A DNA stretch of 64,000 nucleotides, from positions 6,629,883 through 6,693,882 of the forward strand of contig OX387183.1 in assembly GCA_947561395.2 (NCBI GenBank), written 5' to 3'. Under the pieces are notes generated by a model. It searched no databases, was not told the DNA's origin, and saw only the letters and a list, made by a program, of their open reading frames with translations. Source of the DNA: Buxus sempervirens (lineage: Eukaryota > Streptophyta > Magnoliopsida > Buxales > Buxaceae). Below, in pieces: positions 34,643 through 47,900 of this stretch. Positions within the stretch are counted from its first letter, which is position 1. Each line of letters opens with the position of its first letter. Both the position numbers and the translations under genes were made by a program.

Positions 34643-35967
34643 TTTCGGCATTCCTTTTATTAACTGATGGTGATGAAAAGGGCAAAAAGAACATTTTGAT
34701 TCTTGGTTTAATATTTTACTAGGCGATTTATATTCTCTTTTTGAATAATTTAAGTCCAGGTTGTGGTTCCTGGAAATGATTTTTGGAATGGATTTTGATG
34801 TTGTAACTGTACCATTGGAGAGGTTGCAAATACCGGCTTCCAAAATTTATATTTATATTTGAGCATTGAGGTTATAATTACCTCATTTTGGAAGTCTCCG
34901 TGTTATTCACGTGGTTCAATATGTTTTAAGGTATGGTTTAAACTTCCAAAAAACTGTTAAGCATTCTGCCACTTATCAAAAAAAAAAAAAAGTTAAGCAT
35001 TCTGCCGTCTTTATTCTCATCTTAACTTTGTGTATTTTGTTGTACGCCAAATTTCAATGACTAGGTTGAACTTCACATTTAGTGGAGTGAGATGGGTTAG
35101 GGATCTTGCCAAACAAAAGCCATAGACCATGCTCAAAGATCCCTCCATATCCAAAAGCTAGCACGGTGATTTTAGACCTAGGGTTAACATGCCAAGCACT
35201 AGCACCAGTGTTCGCGCATATGCATTGCCGTTGGATCAAAAGAAAAGGGTGAATAAAAAATTATCAATGCTCAAAGATCTATGAGGAACTAGGCATATTA
35301 TATGAGCATAGTTCCTCATAGATCTTATTAGAATCTTTATGCGGGGTGCCGTATTGGGCGTCTAGCAAAGAATCATTTAAAGGTTTAGACCGTCAGGAGT
35401 TTTTTGAGTTTGGGAATTTTTGAGATCTGTAGGTGTTGATCATGTACACTTCATGTACTTGTATGACCTATTTTTGGCTCTTATGATTTAATATATTCCT
35501 CATTATTACTGATATATATATCTATATCAATGCTTTCATCATCTTATATATATATGTTATCTTTTAAATGACATCAACTCTAGTAGATAAAAGGGACGAT
35601 GTACAATATGTAGCTATAAAAGCAGGTGACTCAAAAAGAACAAAAGAATAGGAAAGCAAATGCGGGAAAAAGAAGGAACTAAATAAAATTACAACATCAG
35701 ACAATATAATGGAATGCCATATAAAATATCACCCGATGACACCCCTACTGACATATCAGCTCTTGCTGCTCTGCTCTTGGAAAGCCTATCTGTAATCTTG
35801 TTTGCTGAAATTGGCATGTGTGAGAGAGATGTTCACTTCCCCAACTAGGGGCTGGCCCAAATGAGTAACATTAGCTAGCCATCAAAAGCACTGCTGAGAT
35901 TTGAAATCTCACAACATTTACAATGGAGGAGACAAAAATTACCTCACTTTTTGTTCCCAAAGAAATG
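34643..35967. other. Convergent intergenic region between the carrier gene and MIP3
   Basis: This region holds the 3' ends of two convergent genes. The 34,643-34,860 part looks like carrier-gene 3' untranslated sequence. An A-run sits at 34,977-34,991, and AT-rich microsatellites lie near 35,510-35,560. A hairpin at 35,275-35,325 is listed separately. No gene is supported. Confidence 0.5.
35275..35325. repeat. Perfect 16-bp inverted repeat (hairpin)
   Basis: AGATCTATGAGGAACT at 35,275-35,290 is the exact reverse complement of 35,310-35,325, with a 19-base loop. It is not followed by a T-run. It may be the relic of a small palindromic insertion. Confidence 0.8.
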
Positions 35968-38900
35968 TTAGAATTGGTAGCTAGAGTTCCCTAATAGCAT
36001 ATCAAGCATGTCGTTAGGAGTTATAAAAGTTGTACCACCAAGAATCAACTCTATATCCGGTCTGCCACTTTCAGATAACGCCTCCTGAGCTTCACGTACC
36101 TTGCGATACAAATAGAAGACAGAACATCACAATTTAGAACACATTGAGAATTTTTCAAATTTAGAAATTTTGGGGCTACATAAGTTTTTAGAAATTGTAT
36201 CCAGAATCATTTTTGGAAAAGCGCATTCTAGGAGAGATACATGCTATTTGAGTGGGGAGAGGGAGACATCCTTCACCCTTTTCCCATACCCACCTATCTC
36301 CAAGTCAATAACAAAGGGTGGGACCCACAGAAGATTAGAGTATGAAGTGCTATGCAAGCATGGGAAAATCGAAAAGATTCAAGGCTTGGCTAGTCTTTTC
36401 AATGAAAATTTTAGTAAATGAGGAAACCATACCTCAACACCATTAATGCCCCCTACAACAAAAGCCAGAATAACATTTTGGTCACCAAGACTTGGTTTGG
36501 CCTGCAAAATTTGAAAGCAGAGTTTAACATAAAACGAAAACAAAAGTGGTATCTCACAGAGACAGTCAGAAAATGCACCTGCCCAAGGCCAAATCTACCA
36601 AATCCACTTTTAAAAAGTCGCCCAACAGTAGAAGAATGGTACTCCAAACCAGGTATATCATACTTCGCCAAAGCCATAGTTAGAATTTTATGAAGCAACC
36701 CCTTTCTTGTGTAAGGATCACCATCAAAGTCATTTTCTAAGGCCAATGACCCTTCTCTTAGTGGTATGTTACTCCTCTTCAAATTGGATAATTTGTGGAA
36801 GAATTTAAAAAGGTTATCCACCCGATCGCGCAACTCCAATTTCAATTGCATATCATCATTTACTTGCTCTCCATTTTGATCTGAATCTTCATCACCCCAG
36901 CTACCCCACTGATCATCATCAAAATCGTCTATGATCTTTTCCTTGGTCTTCTCAGACCTGACTTTAAAGTTGGTCTCAAGTGCTTCTGATATACCATGTA
37001 AGAACTTAAATTTTGACACAACAGGGTTCTCAAGGATTGCGTCCATGATTGCTTCCTTCAAAAAGTGTTCCTCTTGCCAAGAAAAAGGACCACTGGAACC
37101 GGATGTTGGAAAATTCTGGCCTGCCAAAATATATCCTGTGATTGCAAGGAGCAATGCATCATGGAAAGAAAGAAGACCTTGAGAATGCTCCACGCTTTGC
37201 TTATTTAGTCTATGTGATTCCACTAGCATGCTCTTATTGATAAGATCACCAATTTGAGCAGAAAGGCTTTGACTTGTGTCTCCAGCACTAACGTTCAACA
37301 TCCTCTCAGCACTAATAAATGCATCCCACTGGGAACCATGTGGATCACCCAAGGCCATTGATGCAGCCAGGGCTAACTGAATAATCCCTCGGTTTCTCAA
37401 CAAAGATGACTGTTTTTCAGCCAGAACCTTTACCATTGAATGCAACTCTGTTGCTGCCAAACCAGGGCGAGCCCTGATATCTACAGCAACCTTTTCCCGG
37501 CGTAGAGCTTCCTGGAGCCACTTCTTTATAAGTAAGGCCCCATCTTTTGTCCTTCTATCAAGTATAGCTTCCAAATAGAATGTTCCCCGATAATTCTCAT
37601 TAGAGACAAATGACCCACTAAGTAGCCCAAAATCGGCGTATTTGGTGTTATCCTCCTTAACTTTCCTTGTAGAATTACTCAAATTAATTGCTTGGGATCC
37701 ATACTTAACGGAATCCCAACCACATAAAAAAGCTTCAACATCTTCTGCCAGTTGAAAGCCTTCTGTTGGAGGTTCTTTGAGGAGAACTTTTCCAAGGGGT
37801 ACCTGAACATCCAAAGGAGCACGCTGTAGGCTAACACCTTTCTTGTTTTGACTTTGTGAGCTTTTACAATGTGTTCTTTCCCTACGAGGCAAGTATGAGA
37901 ATATGCGATCAATAAGCGAGTCCCCATGACAACATGGGGTAACAAGATCAAGGGTGCGATCAATAAGAAGTAATCCCACTGTTCGTTTACGCCGGCCTAC
38001 ATCATAAAGACTTGACATGTCCATCAAAATCTTCCCAATGCTTTTGGACAAATCGCCAAAAGAAAATATTTCCATTTTCAGATCCATCTACATTTTTGGA
38101 AAACAAGGTTCACGATCAGGGTACATCAAATAAAGCAAGACTCAGCAGGAATGAATTGATCAAATAATTAAGTTGGCATAAAATTCGCTACCTTGGCAGC
38201 AAGATGGTATAGAAAATGTGCTGTAAAAATTGCTCCAGGAGGAATGTCATCACTGTCAGATAACATTCCAGAACTTATGGGTGGCAACCCTGGACATATA
38301 GAATCCTCGTTTTCAACTGATAAGCATGCTTCAGCAACCATCCCTTCTGAAGGTAAGACAAAGGCCCTGGGTGAAAGAGGACATAAGATCAAAGGAAAGT
38401 GATGCACAGAGACTAACAATTTTTGCCATCCTCCCACACAATGCGTTGGAGTTGCTTCATCCAAATCACGCTCTCTTGAGCTAGCTTCTGGATGAGCGAC
38501 GTCCTCACTTGATAGGAGGTGTGACCAACCTTTATCTTCTAAGGAAGGTGTTTCCTGGGAGTTCTGATCTTCTGACTGTTGACTTTTACCAAATTTGGGT
38601 GAATCATGCTCCTTAGCCTCACTCTTCCTAAGAAGCTCCTCATAGTCTTGAAGAAGTAAGGTTTCATATTCATGAAAAGCATCTGGTCCCAGAGGTGAAT
38701 CAGGATATGCTGAGTGAGCTATCTGGAGTCAATGAAAGCAGAAAACAAGATTTAACCACACAAAAAAAAAGAAGGCTTGAGAATACATTAGCCATAAAAT
38801 CTAACTAAAAACCATCAAATGAGATATGACTTCAATCTGAATTCAATTTATAATGTTAAGGTATAAGCTGAGCTGCTGAAGTAAATTTTCTAGAATATCT

Positions 38901-41900
38901 GTTATTGCCAAAATATCCATCAAAGGAAACACAACAAGCCATTCTCCATCTTACTACCAGCAGAGAATATAGGAGATAGAAAAAACTGCCATCTACCACA
39001 AGATTCTTGTTCCTTCATAATGGCAGCAGTATGGTTGCCCCTATGTATCCAAGACATGAGATTTTCTGTCACAGGAAGGGGTAACGGGACCAACATGACC
39101 ATCCACAAAAAAAGGGGGCCCTTAGAATATTCTACATAAACTACCTTTCACTTATTTTCTCAAGCAAGGTTCCCTAAGCCAATATGTCCAGCATGCTACC
39201 TGGGACCTGTTGTGCCGTTTCGTGATAAATTTTCCGGCATGATTCCCATGCAGACGCATTTTTTGTGCCGCCATGTCAATAAAATTCCACATAGTTACAA
39301 AAATAGAAAAAACAAAAAAATGAAAAAAATAACATAGCACAAAAATTAGAAAAATGATACTAGGGCGGAATAGAATAAAATAAAGACTTTAAAATAAGAA
39401 ACGTAACGCATGTATACAATGGATCAGGACCTACTTGTCAACCCAAAAGGAAAAAGGAAAAAAAAACCTAAAAGGTCCCTGTATTTAAAAGAAGGTACAT
39501 GGTTGCCTTATCAAGGTAGTGTCTTGCTCCAAGTTAAGTGGTAAAAGTGATAAGAAAGTAAGAGAGAGAGAGTGCGCATGTGTCTCTCTCTCTAGCTCGC
39601 TCACTCAACAGTCAAAATCTGAGCTTTTTCAAACCCCATGGAATCTGATGGATTCTGATCAGAACCAACTGAATTTCACCGACATGGGGAAAATTCCGTC
39701 AGAACAGTAAACATTTGTGATTGGTAAATGGTCAAGATGATCATCCTATAAATGACACAAGTAAAATTCAGCATCCTGGTGGTCAAATGATCCATTTACA
39801 CTCATTCCTCTTAGCATTGCTTATACTATATCAATCAGTTAGCTTATGGACTCACCAAGAACAACTCATCTCAAAGTAGATCACCAGGTCTGAAGGAACT
39901 TCAAATCTTCTTCAGGTAGAGAATCTCATATTCAAGATACGGGAATTTGAACAGTGAGGCCTTTATTAATGTTATTTGGGTAGGCCTTTATTAAAAAAGC
40001 TTATTGTACTCCTTAGATGTTACCTTATCATCAGGAGTAAAGAAGAACTGCTAATTTCTAGATTGAATGAAGGTAAACAATTGGTCTATGGCCCACGGTG
40101 TGCATGAAACATTATGCTCGGTGATAAGGAAGAACTAGTAATTTATAGATTGAATGAAGGTAAACAATTGGTCTATGGCCCATGAGTGAAATATTATGCC
40201 TCAAATGATTACTCAAATTATTACTTCTAGACTTGGGTCTATACACTCAGGGTTCAATAAACTTGTACTGTGATAATAAGGATATCATGCTGCTCACAAT
40301 GTGGTAAAAATGACCACATGAAGCATATAGAGGAGGATCATTATTTTATCAAAGAAAAGCTATGAACAAATTAATTTTGTATGCTTTCTATCACAAATGT
40401 TTTTCAGTTAGCTGATAACTTTGTACTTGTAACAAAACTAAGCTCCAGTTTGCTCACATCCTTACTATGGGAGTTTCTTAAGATTTAACATCAGAAATCA
40501 TAAGCAAATTGGGGATTGAATAGAATTGCTGAGAGGGGCATATATCTATTTTATCTTGTCATTGGATTCCTTGTAATGTCTTTCTTAATGAGGATCTGGA
40601 TTTAAAGTAACAGTTTCGATAACCATTCAATTGGCTTCGATACTGATATTGATTGACCAATATATATCAGTATCAGATTGGATTTCTCTTAAAATCAGGT
40701 GGAATCAAATGGCCTCTCAAGTATCAACTGACACATCCTAGTCGTAAGTCTCAGATTGGTTTAGTCCCAATCCACATGAATATCAGATGACATTTTAAAG
40801 CATGATAAGGTGGTTCTGTATAATTCGACGTATTCAAAAATATAAATAAATAAATTGGGACTAAGAAGAGGTTGACTCTCTATTGCTATTTTTTTTTCTG
40901 TCTCTCTTTCCCAGTCTTCTCCCTCCCATTTAGAAAACATAACCTACTTTTCCTACTTCAGGTTGTGGTCAAAAACTTGTTGGGATATCTCCTCAGCGAA
41001 TTGTTTTGCAGCTATGTGTGCCTGTGTTTGTCTGTATCAATATCAATATTAATATAAAAAGGAAAGGAAAGGAGAGGATAAAAGATTATCTCACTGCCTA
41101 AAGGGCTAATATATCAAGATAATCAGTCAATTTATCAATAATAATTACGATACAAAATTGATAGACTTTTCAAGGTTATGAAATTATCTAAGCAAGTCTC
41201 TCCCTTATGTCAAATCTCATTAAACTCTTAGTTCCCATTATTAATAGAAGGGAACATAACATGAATTTCCATTTCCGTCCAAGGGAATGTGCTGGGGAGT
41301 GTAAACAACCAAAGTGTGTTACCATAAATCAAAGTTATGCATCCAACATGAACAAGCTTAATTGAGAAGCATAATAGAAAATCATTTTCCTTTTTCTTTC
41401 TTAAGTTCAGATTTATCAACAAAAGTTAAATTAGAAAAAGACTTCATAAGGTCAATCTATTTACAGCTTCCTGTAAGATGATGAGCTAGCTAGACCAGTG
41501 GAATAATGAGAGATTACATTGGGAAAAAGACAAATTGGAAGAGTTCTACCAGATAAGTCTTTGAAAAGAAGGGGAAAATACATTTTATATTCTAGTATTG
41601 CTGATGGTACCTTTTGTCCTTGTTTTTTATATTAACCTGAAAAATAAAACCCTATACCACTTATCCATGTCTATTTTCCAAACACATAGAAGATAATCAT
41701 CCATGCCACACAGTAAGGGATATTTGATGAAAATGTTGTATATAAAATTACATCCAGATGGATTAAGCAGAAATGTGCTTCTTAAATACATGTTCCATTC
41801 AAACTAAAGGAAAGTTTTCCACGACAGCTATTAGGCCCACTATGACATATGGAACAGAATGTCAGGCAACATAGAAGTAACATAAGCATAGATTGAGCAA

Positions 41901-44900
41901 TAGTGAGATGAGAATATTGAGAAGGACGTATGGGCAGACTAGGAAGCAATGTAAGAAATGAACCTAACCAGAGCATCTAGGTGTTACCCAGGAAATAAGA
42001 TAATTAGGTTATGGTGGATGGACATGCAAAACAAAGAGCTAAGAAGGTAGCTGTAAGGTGTGAGAGACTACTCATAAAAGGATAAAAAATGATGTTGACT
42101 GAAAAATTCCCAAATAGGTTAGTCAAAAAGGATTAGGATATTCATAATCTTACTGAAAATATGAATTTTGATAGACTGGGAGGGAGGGTAGAATTTGTAT
42201 TGCTGAACCCAACTAGTTAGGTTGAAACTTTTTGGTTTTTTTGCTTTTATGACAAAAATTTCTACATATTATCCTCATCAGTGCTGATGATTATTGAGAT
42301 CTTTTGGAATTATCTATTGAGCAGGGACGTTTTTGAGATTTGAGACAAACATTAATGATATTCAGCATCTCATTCCAGTAAATTTCATGACATGAGGTAT
42401 CCAAAAAAGGTCTAGGTGAAAAAAAAGAGAAAGACAATGCCAATTGGCATTAACTCGATTGGTAATCAAATTTTTAAAGGACAAATTAATAACCATGGAG
42501 AGGGAACCTCATCATCATCATCATTATCATAATCCAGTTCCCACCAAAGCAGGTCGGCGACATGAATCTTGTCTCTCCATCTTGCTCTATCAAAAGTCAC
42601 ATCTTCAGTTAATTTACGTTTTTGTAAATCTTGCTTTATAAATTCTATCCATGTCTTTTTAGGTCTTCCTCTTATTCATTTAGGCTATTCAATATGCATA
42701 TTCTCACACCTTCTAATAGGTGCATCTTTGGGTCTCCGCTTTATATGACCAAACTACCTTAAACCTACTTTCTTCCATTTTATCCCTAATACATGTTATA
42801 CCTAACCATGGCTCAAAGTATCATATCGACGTGCCATATCGGATGATCCAAAAATGGAAACGTATCGAGGATACACACGGATACACACTAAAATAGTGGA
42901 TACGCTGGACACATAGAACAAAACCTATCTAAATAGAAAGATAAGTTAAAAATATGTCAAATAAACGTGTTTCTAGCATTATAGGACAACATAAAGAGTA
43001 TTTATGCATTATGGAAACATATAGGCATACGTGAAAATGAATGATAATTATAATAAGAGCTATAAAAAGGCTAGATAAACCAATAAATGAAGTGAGAAAA
43101 TTCATTCATATAATGTAAGCAACACACTAAGTCAATAACACTTAAAACATCAAAATCAACAATAAAAAACTGTCATAACATAACATTCTCTATAACTGAT
43201 TGCATACAAATATTTGGTTTCAAAATCCAAACATGCAAAGCTACCCCATGGTCAAACCATATAAATGGCATCACCCAACCCCTCTTAGGAAAATAAGTAG
43301 AACCCAAACATCAAATTTAATAAAAATTAAATATTTTTTCCCTTATTTTTAATTAATATTCTGCAAAAACAACTATTAAAAATAATTTTATTGACTAAAA
43401 AATTGCAAGAATCATGGGGGTGATAGATCAGCCCCATGTGCATCTTATATAAAAAATTGATGACAAACCGTTAAGTTTTATATAATTTTTTGCAAAAAAA
43501 AAATAGCGATTTTTTTCATATTGCAAAAAAATTTGACTTTTTACTCAAAAACGCAATTTCGATCTATGGATTTCACTTGAAATTGATAGATTCATACAAA
43601 ACATTGTCAAACCATGCTTAAATATGAAAAAATAATGATTTAGATTGAAAAAATAAAAAATCTAAAATACCTTTAAAAAATGTAGACGATTTTGATTTCT
43701 GTTGCTTGATTCGTTCTTTGAAGTTGTTTTGCAGAAATTGTAGTACTAATTAGGTCAAAAATAGGTAGATAACAATGGGGTTTCAAAAATTTTGGAATGG
43801 GTTTCTCAGTAAAGAGTTATCTTCCATCTTCTAAGTTGTTTTTTTAGCGTTTTTTACCCTTTTTATCGACTGTATCGACTCGATACAGTCGATACGGCTC
43901 GATACAAGGTCGATACGACCTGTTTCACGAAACGGGAGTAACGGCACGATACACGATACGTATCGCGTGTATCGCGCGATACAAAACGATATTTGATACT
44001 ATGTACCTAACCACTTTTGAATGTCTTCATTTCTTATTTTTGCCATAAGTCCATCTTAGGATCCTCGTCTCAATAATTCTCATATTTTGAACATGTTAAT
44101 TCTTTGCCGCCCAACATTCTACACCATACAATATAGCCAGTCAAATTGTTGTCTCATAAATTTATCCTTTAATTTAAGTTGAACATGCTTGTCACACAAA
44201 ACCCTAGAAGCACCCCCTCCACCGTCAACCAGCTCTAATCTTATGTGCAACATATTCATCAATTTCTCTATCTTTTTGTATCATTGATCTAAGATATTTT
44301 AACTTATTACTTAAAGGGATATCCTAATTATCAATTTTAATAATTTCATTAGTTATATTGCTATTTATAGTAAAAGGGCATTTCATATATTCAGTTTTCG
44401 CATAGCTTATTTTAAAACCCTTTGATTTTAAGGTATCTCTCCACAATTCTAGCTTAATATTTACTTCTTCTCAAGTGTAAAACCCTTTGGGGCTCTACAG
44501 CCTGAAGAAAGAGATGGGTTGGAAAGACCTTTTTCTGAGGAGGAAATTAAAGGGGTCGTGGACCAACTTGATGGGGAAAAGGCGCCAGGCCCGGATGGGT
44601 TTTCTTTAGCTTTTTTCAAGGCCTGCTGGCATGTTATCAAGAAGGATCTAATAGCTGCCATTGATGAATTCCATAAGTATGGGTGTGTTGAGAAGAGTAT
44701 CAATGCAACTTTTATCGTGCTCATTCCAAAAAAAGAGGGATCTGTTAGAGTGCAAGATTTCAGGCCCATTAGTCTTGTTGGAAGTGTTTATAAGATCTTA
44801 GCAAAGCTACTAGCTAACAGACTGAAGGCGGTTTTGAACCCACTGATTTCACAAACTCAAGGTGCATTTGTTGGAGGAAGGCAGATTCAAGATGGCATCC

Positions 44901-47900
44901 TAGTGGCTAATGAATGTATTGATTCATGCATAAGTGACAAGAGAGATATGATCATGTGCAAACTAGATTTGCAAAAGGCATATGACAGTGTGAATTGGGA
45001 CTTTCTGTTATATATCCTAAGGAGGATGGGTTTTGGTGAAAGATGGAGGAGATGGGTCAAATTTTGTATTTCAACAGCCCGAATTTCAGTATTGGTGAAT
45101 GGTTCTACTGCTGGTTTTTTCAGTACTCAAAAAGGACTACGGCAAGGGGACCCGCTTTCACCATTTCTCTTCACATTGGTCATGGAAACTTTCAGTAGAA
45201 TGATGATGAGAGCATCACAAATTGGCAGCCTAGAGGGAGTAATAGTTGGGGGAAATATTTCTATTAATCACTTACTGTTTGCTGATGATATTTTGATTTT
45301 TTGTAAGCCCACTATCCACCAAGTTAGGTGGCTTAAAGGAATACTCATATGTTTTCAGGCGTGTTCGGGCTTAAAGGTCAACTTGGGAAAGAGTGAGATG
45401 ATCGGTATTGGAAAAGTAGAAAATATTTCCAATCTGAGCCATTTTTTGGGGTGCAAAGTGAGCAAATTTCCATCATTATACCTTGGAATCCCACTTGGTG
45501 CAGGCTTCAAGAAATTATCAATATGGAATCCAATCCTTGAGAGAACAGAGAAAAAGCTCTCTTCTTGGAAGAGCTGTATACTATCTAAAGGGGGCAAGTT
45601 GACATTGATCTCTAGTGTGCTAGCAAGTTTGCCTACCTACTTCATGTCCATAATGAGTATTCCAATATCGATAGCTAGGAGATTGGAACAGATTCAAAGA
45701 AGATTTCTATGGGATGGACCAGCTGGAGAGAACAAGTTTCATTGGGTGGAATGGAAATCTATTTGCAGGTTGAAGAAAGAAGGGGGGCTTGGGATAAGAC
45801 CTCTAAAGCTATTTAATAAAGCACTACTTCAAAAATGGATTTGGAGGTATGGAAATGAAACAGAGAACCTTTGGAGGAAGGTAGTACAGGCCAAATATGG
45901 AATGTCATCTGGGGATTGGTTTCCGAATCTCCCAAAATCGTCATATGGAGTTAGCTTTTGGAAACCTATAGCTAAGTTGGTGGTTTCAGTTGAAAAGGAC
46001 TGCAGGTTTTTAATAGGTAATGGGAGGAAGATAAAGTTCTGGGAAGACACTTGGAGCAGAAACAGGAGGTTGAAGGATTCATATCCATGCATCTACAATG
46101 TCTGTAGAGATAAGGGAGCTGTGGTTAGTGACTATTTATCAATCACTAATGCTGGTGTTGCCTGGAACATACTATTAAGAAGAAATCTGTTCGATTGGGA
46201 GTTGAATAGCTATGAAGAATTGCTTCAGGAAGTGTATAGTGTTCGGTTAGAGGGTCAAGAGGACACTAGATTGTGGACGAAAAACAGCTCTGGTCTTTTC
46301 TCGGTCAAGATAGCATATGAGTCTCTAAATTGCTCTGGGTCGAATTTTCAAGAAAGCAAACTGATCTGGGCTAAGTCAGTGCCAAGTAAGATATCTTTCT
46401 TCATTTGGGCCGCTGCTTTGGACAAGATTTTGACGATTAATCATCTGAAAAACAGAGGATGGCAGCTACCTAACCGATGTATAATGTGTAAAGAAGATGA
46501 AGAATCGGTAGAGCATCTTTTGGTCCACTGTAGGGAAGTAAGAAAGTTATGGAGCATGATTCTTGTAAGGTTTAAAACGTCGTGGACTCAAGCCGAGAAG
46601 TTTTCCCAGGTTCTACAGTCGTGGGGGGCGAGGAAAGGAAAATCCAGCAAGTCAATGCTTTGGAACATCACCCCGGCAGCCATAGCATGGGGCATTTGGA
46701 GAGAAAGGAACCACAGAATTTTCAGAAATCAAGAAAGAAATTCTGCAACTCTAGAGAAAAAAATCCTACGTATGATGTATGATTGGGTAGTATCGGAGAA
46801 TTGCTTGTCCAATATTCCTTTTCATGAGTTTTGTTTTGGGGATTCATTTCCAGACTGAGGAGTGATTGCATTTTATTTTCTTTCTTTTCGAGGAATACCT
46901 GTTTGTTCCTCGTTCTTTTGTAGTCTTAGGTACATACTCTATGTACCATCAAGTCTTATTTTTATATTCTACTACATTAATATATATTCCCCTTGATTAC
47001 CGATCAAAAAAAAAAAAACATACAGCAAGGCACCTCAACTTGAAAATAGTTCGTCAACTCATCCATAACTAAAGTGAAAGGATAAGGACTAATAGCTGAC
47101 CCTTGATGCAAACCTATCTTAACTGAAAAATCAGTTGTCTCACCGCCAATAATTTTCACTTTTGTTAAGGTTCCATCACACATATCCTTCATTACATCAA
47201 TATATTCATTGGAAAGAGAACCTGCAAATTAAAAATTGTGACAAAATTGGAAAATGCAAAGCAAACAGAAATATTTTCTGTACTCATAGGAATGATAAAA
47301 AAACTGAATCTAACTTATATAAGAAAATAAACTACATTTATGACATCTTCAAATGAATGCTAGAATTCTATGCTCAAAAACATACACTTGCACGTTTAGA
47401 AGAATATAAGAGTCCAAGAAACACTGAAAAATGTAAGACGGAAATCAAAATTAACCTAAAAATAACCTGAGTAAGTTCATGAACTGCTTGAAATTAGTCA
47501 ATAATAAACTCAAGACAAGATTTAGTAAGCCATAGCAGCTAGCGTCTGTTTAGCACTGAAGAAGCACCTCTGAGATAGATGTAAATATAGTGCAATGAAG
47601 AATCATTTGATGTGTGCTCAGGCAACGTAGAATATACCGATGGGCATCACTCAAAAGGCGTGATGTGATTACTACCATTTTCTTCACAGGATCTAAATTT
47701 GAGCTCCAGTCAACCACCTATGTAAAAGCAATCAATTAGGAAAACGTTACATCAGATATCTTAAATCATTAGGAGGAGTACATAGAATTGGAAATTTGGA
47801 CACAAGAATGATATAAACCTTAAGACCATGCAAAGAAGAAAAGCACAGCCGTGCTTATCCTTGGCACACGAGGACACAAGATCATTCGCAATCTTCATAT

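Larger units (their letters stand above)
42490..47200 (-). mobile_element. RTE-type LINE remnant, interrupted by a MULE and an L1
   Basis: Minus-strand pieces run in order from 47,192 (GLHQGSAISPYPFTLVMDEL, the RTE reverse-transcriptase core) through 44,470-44,014 (KLELWRDTLKSKGF, RSMIQKDREIDEYV, LYGVECWAAKN) to 42,800-42,490, ending in a CAT/ATG microsatellite, as RTE elements do. A non-autonomous MULE (42,809-44,003) and an L1 (44,476-47,018) lie inside. The reading frame has many stops, so it is older than both inserts. The FADD catalytic segment is missing at the L1 junction. Confidence 0.8.

Noticed and set aside
36931-37182. Plus-strand open frame opposite MIP3 exon 5
   Set aside because: Shadow of the conserved MIP3 coding sequence.
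47162-47356. Plus-strand open frame next to the L1
   Set aside because: Opposite an RTE fragment; no motif.
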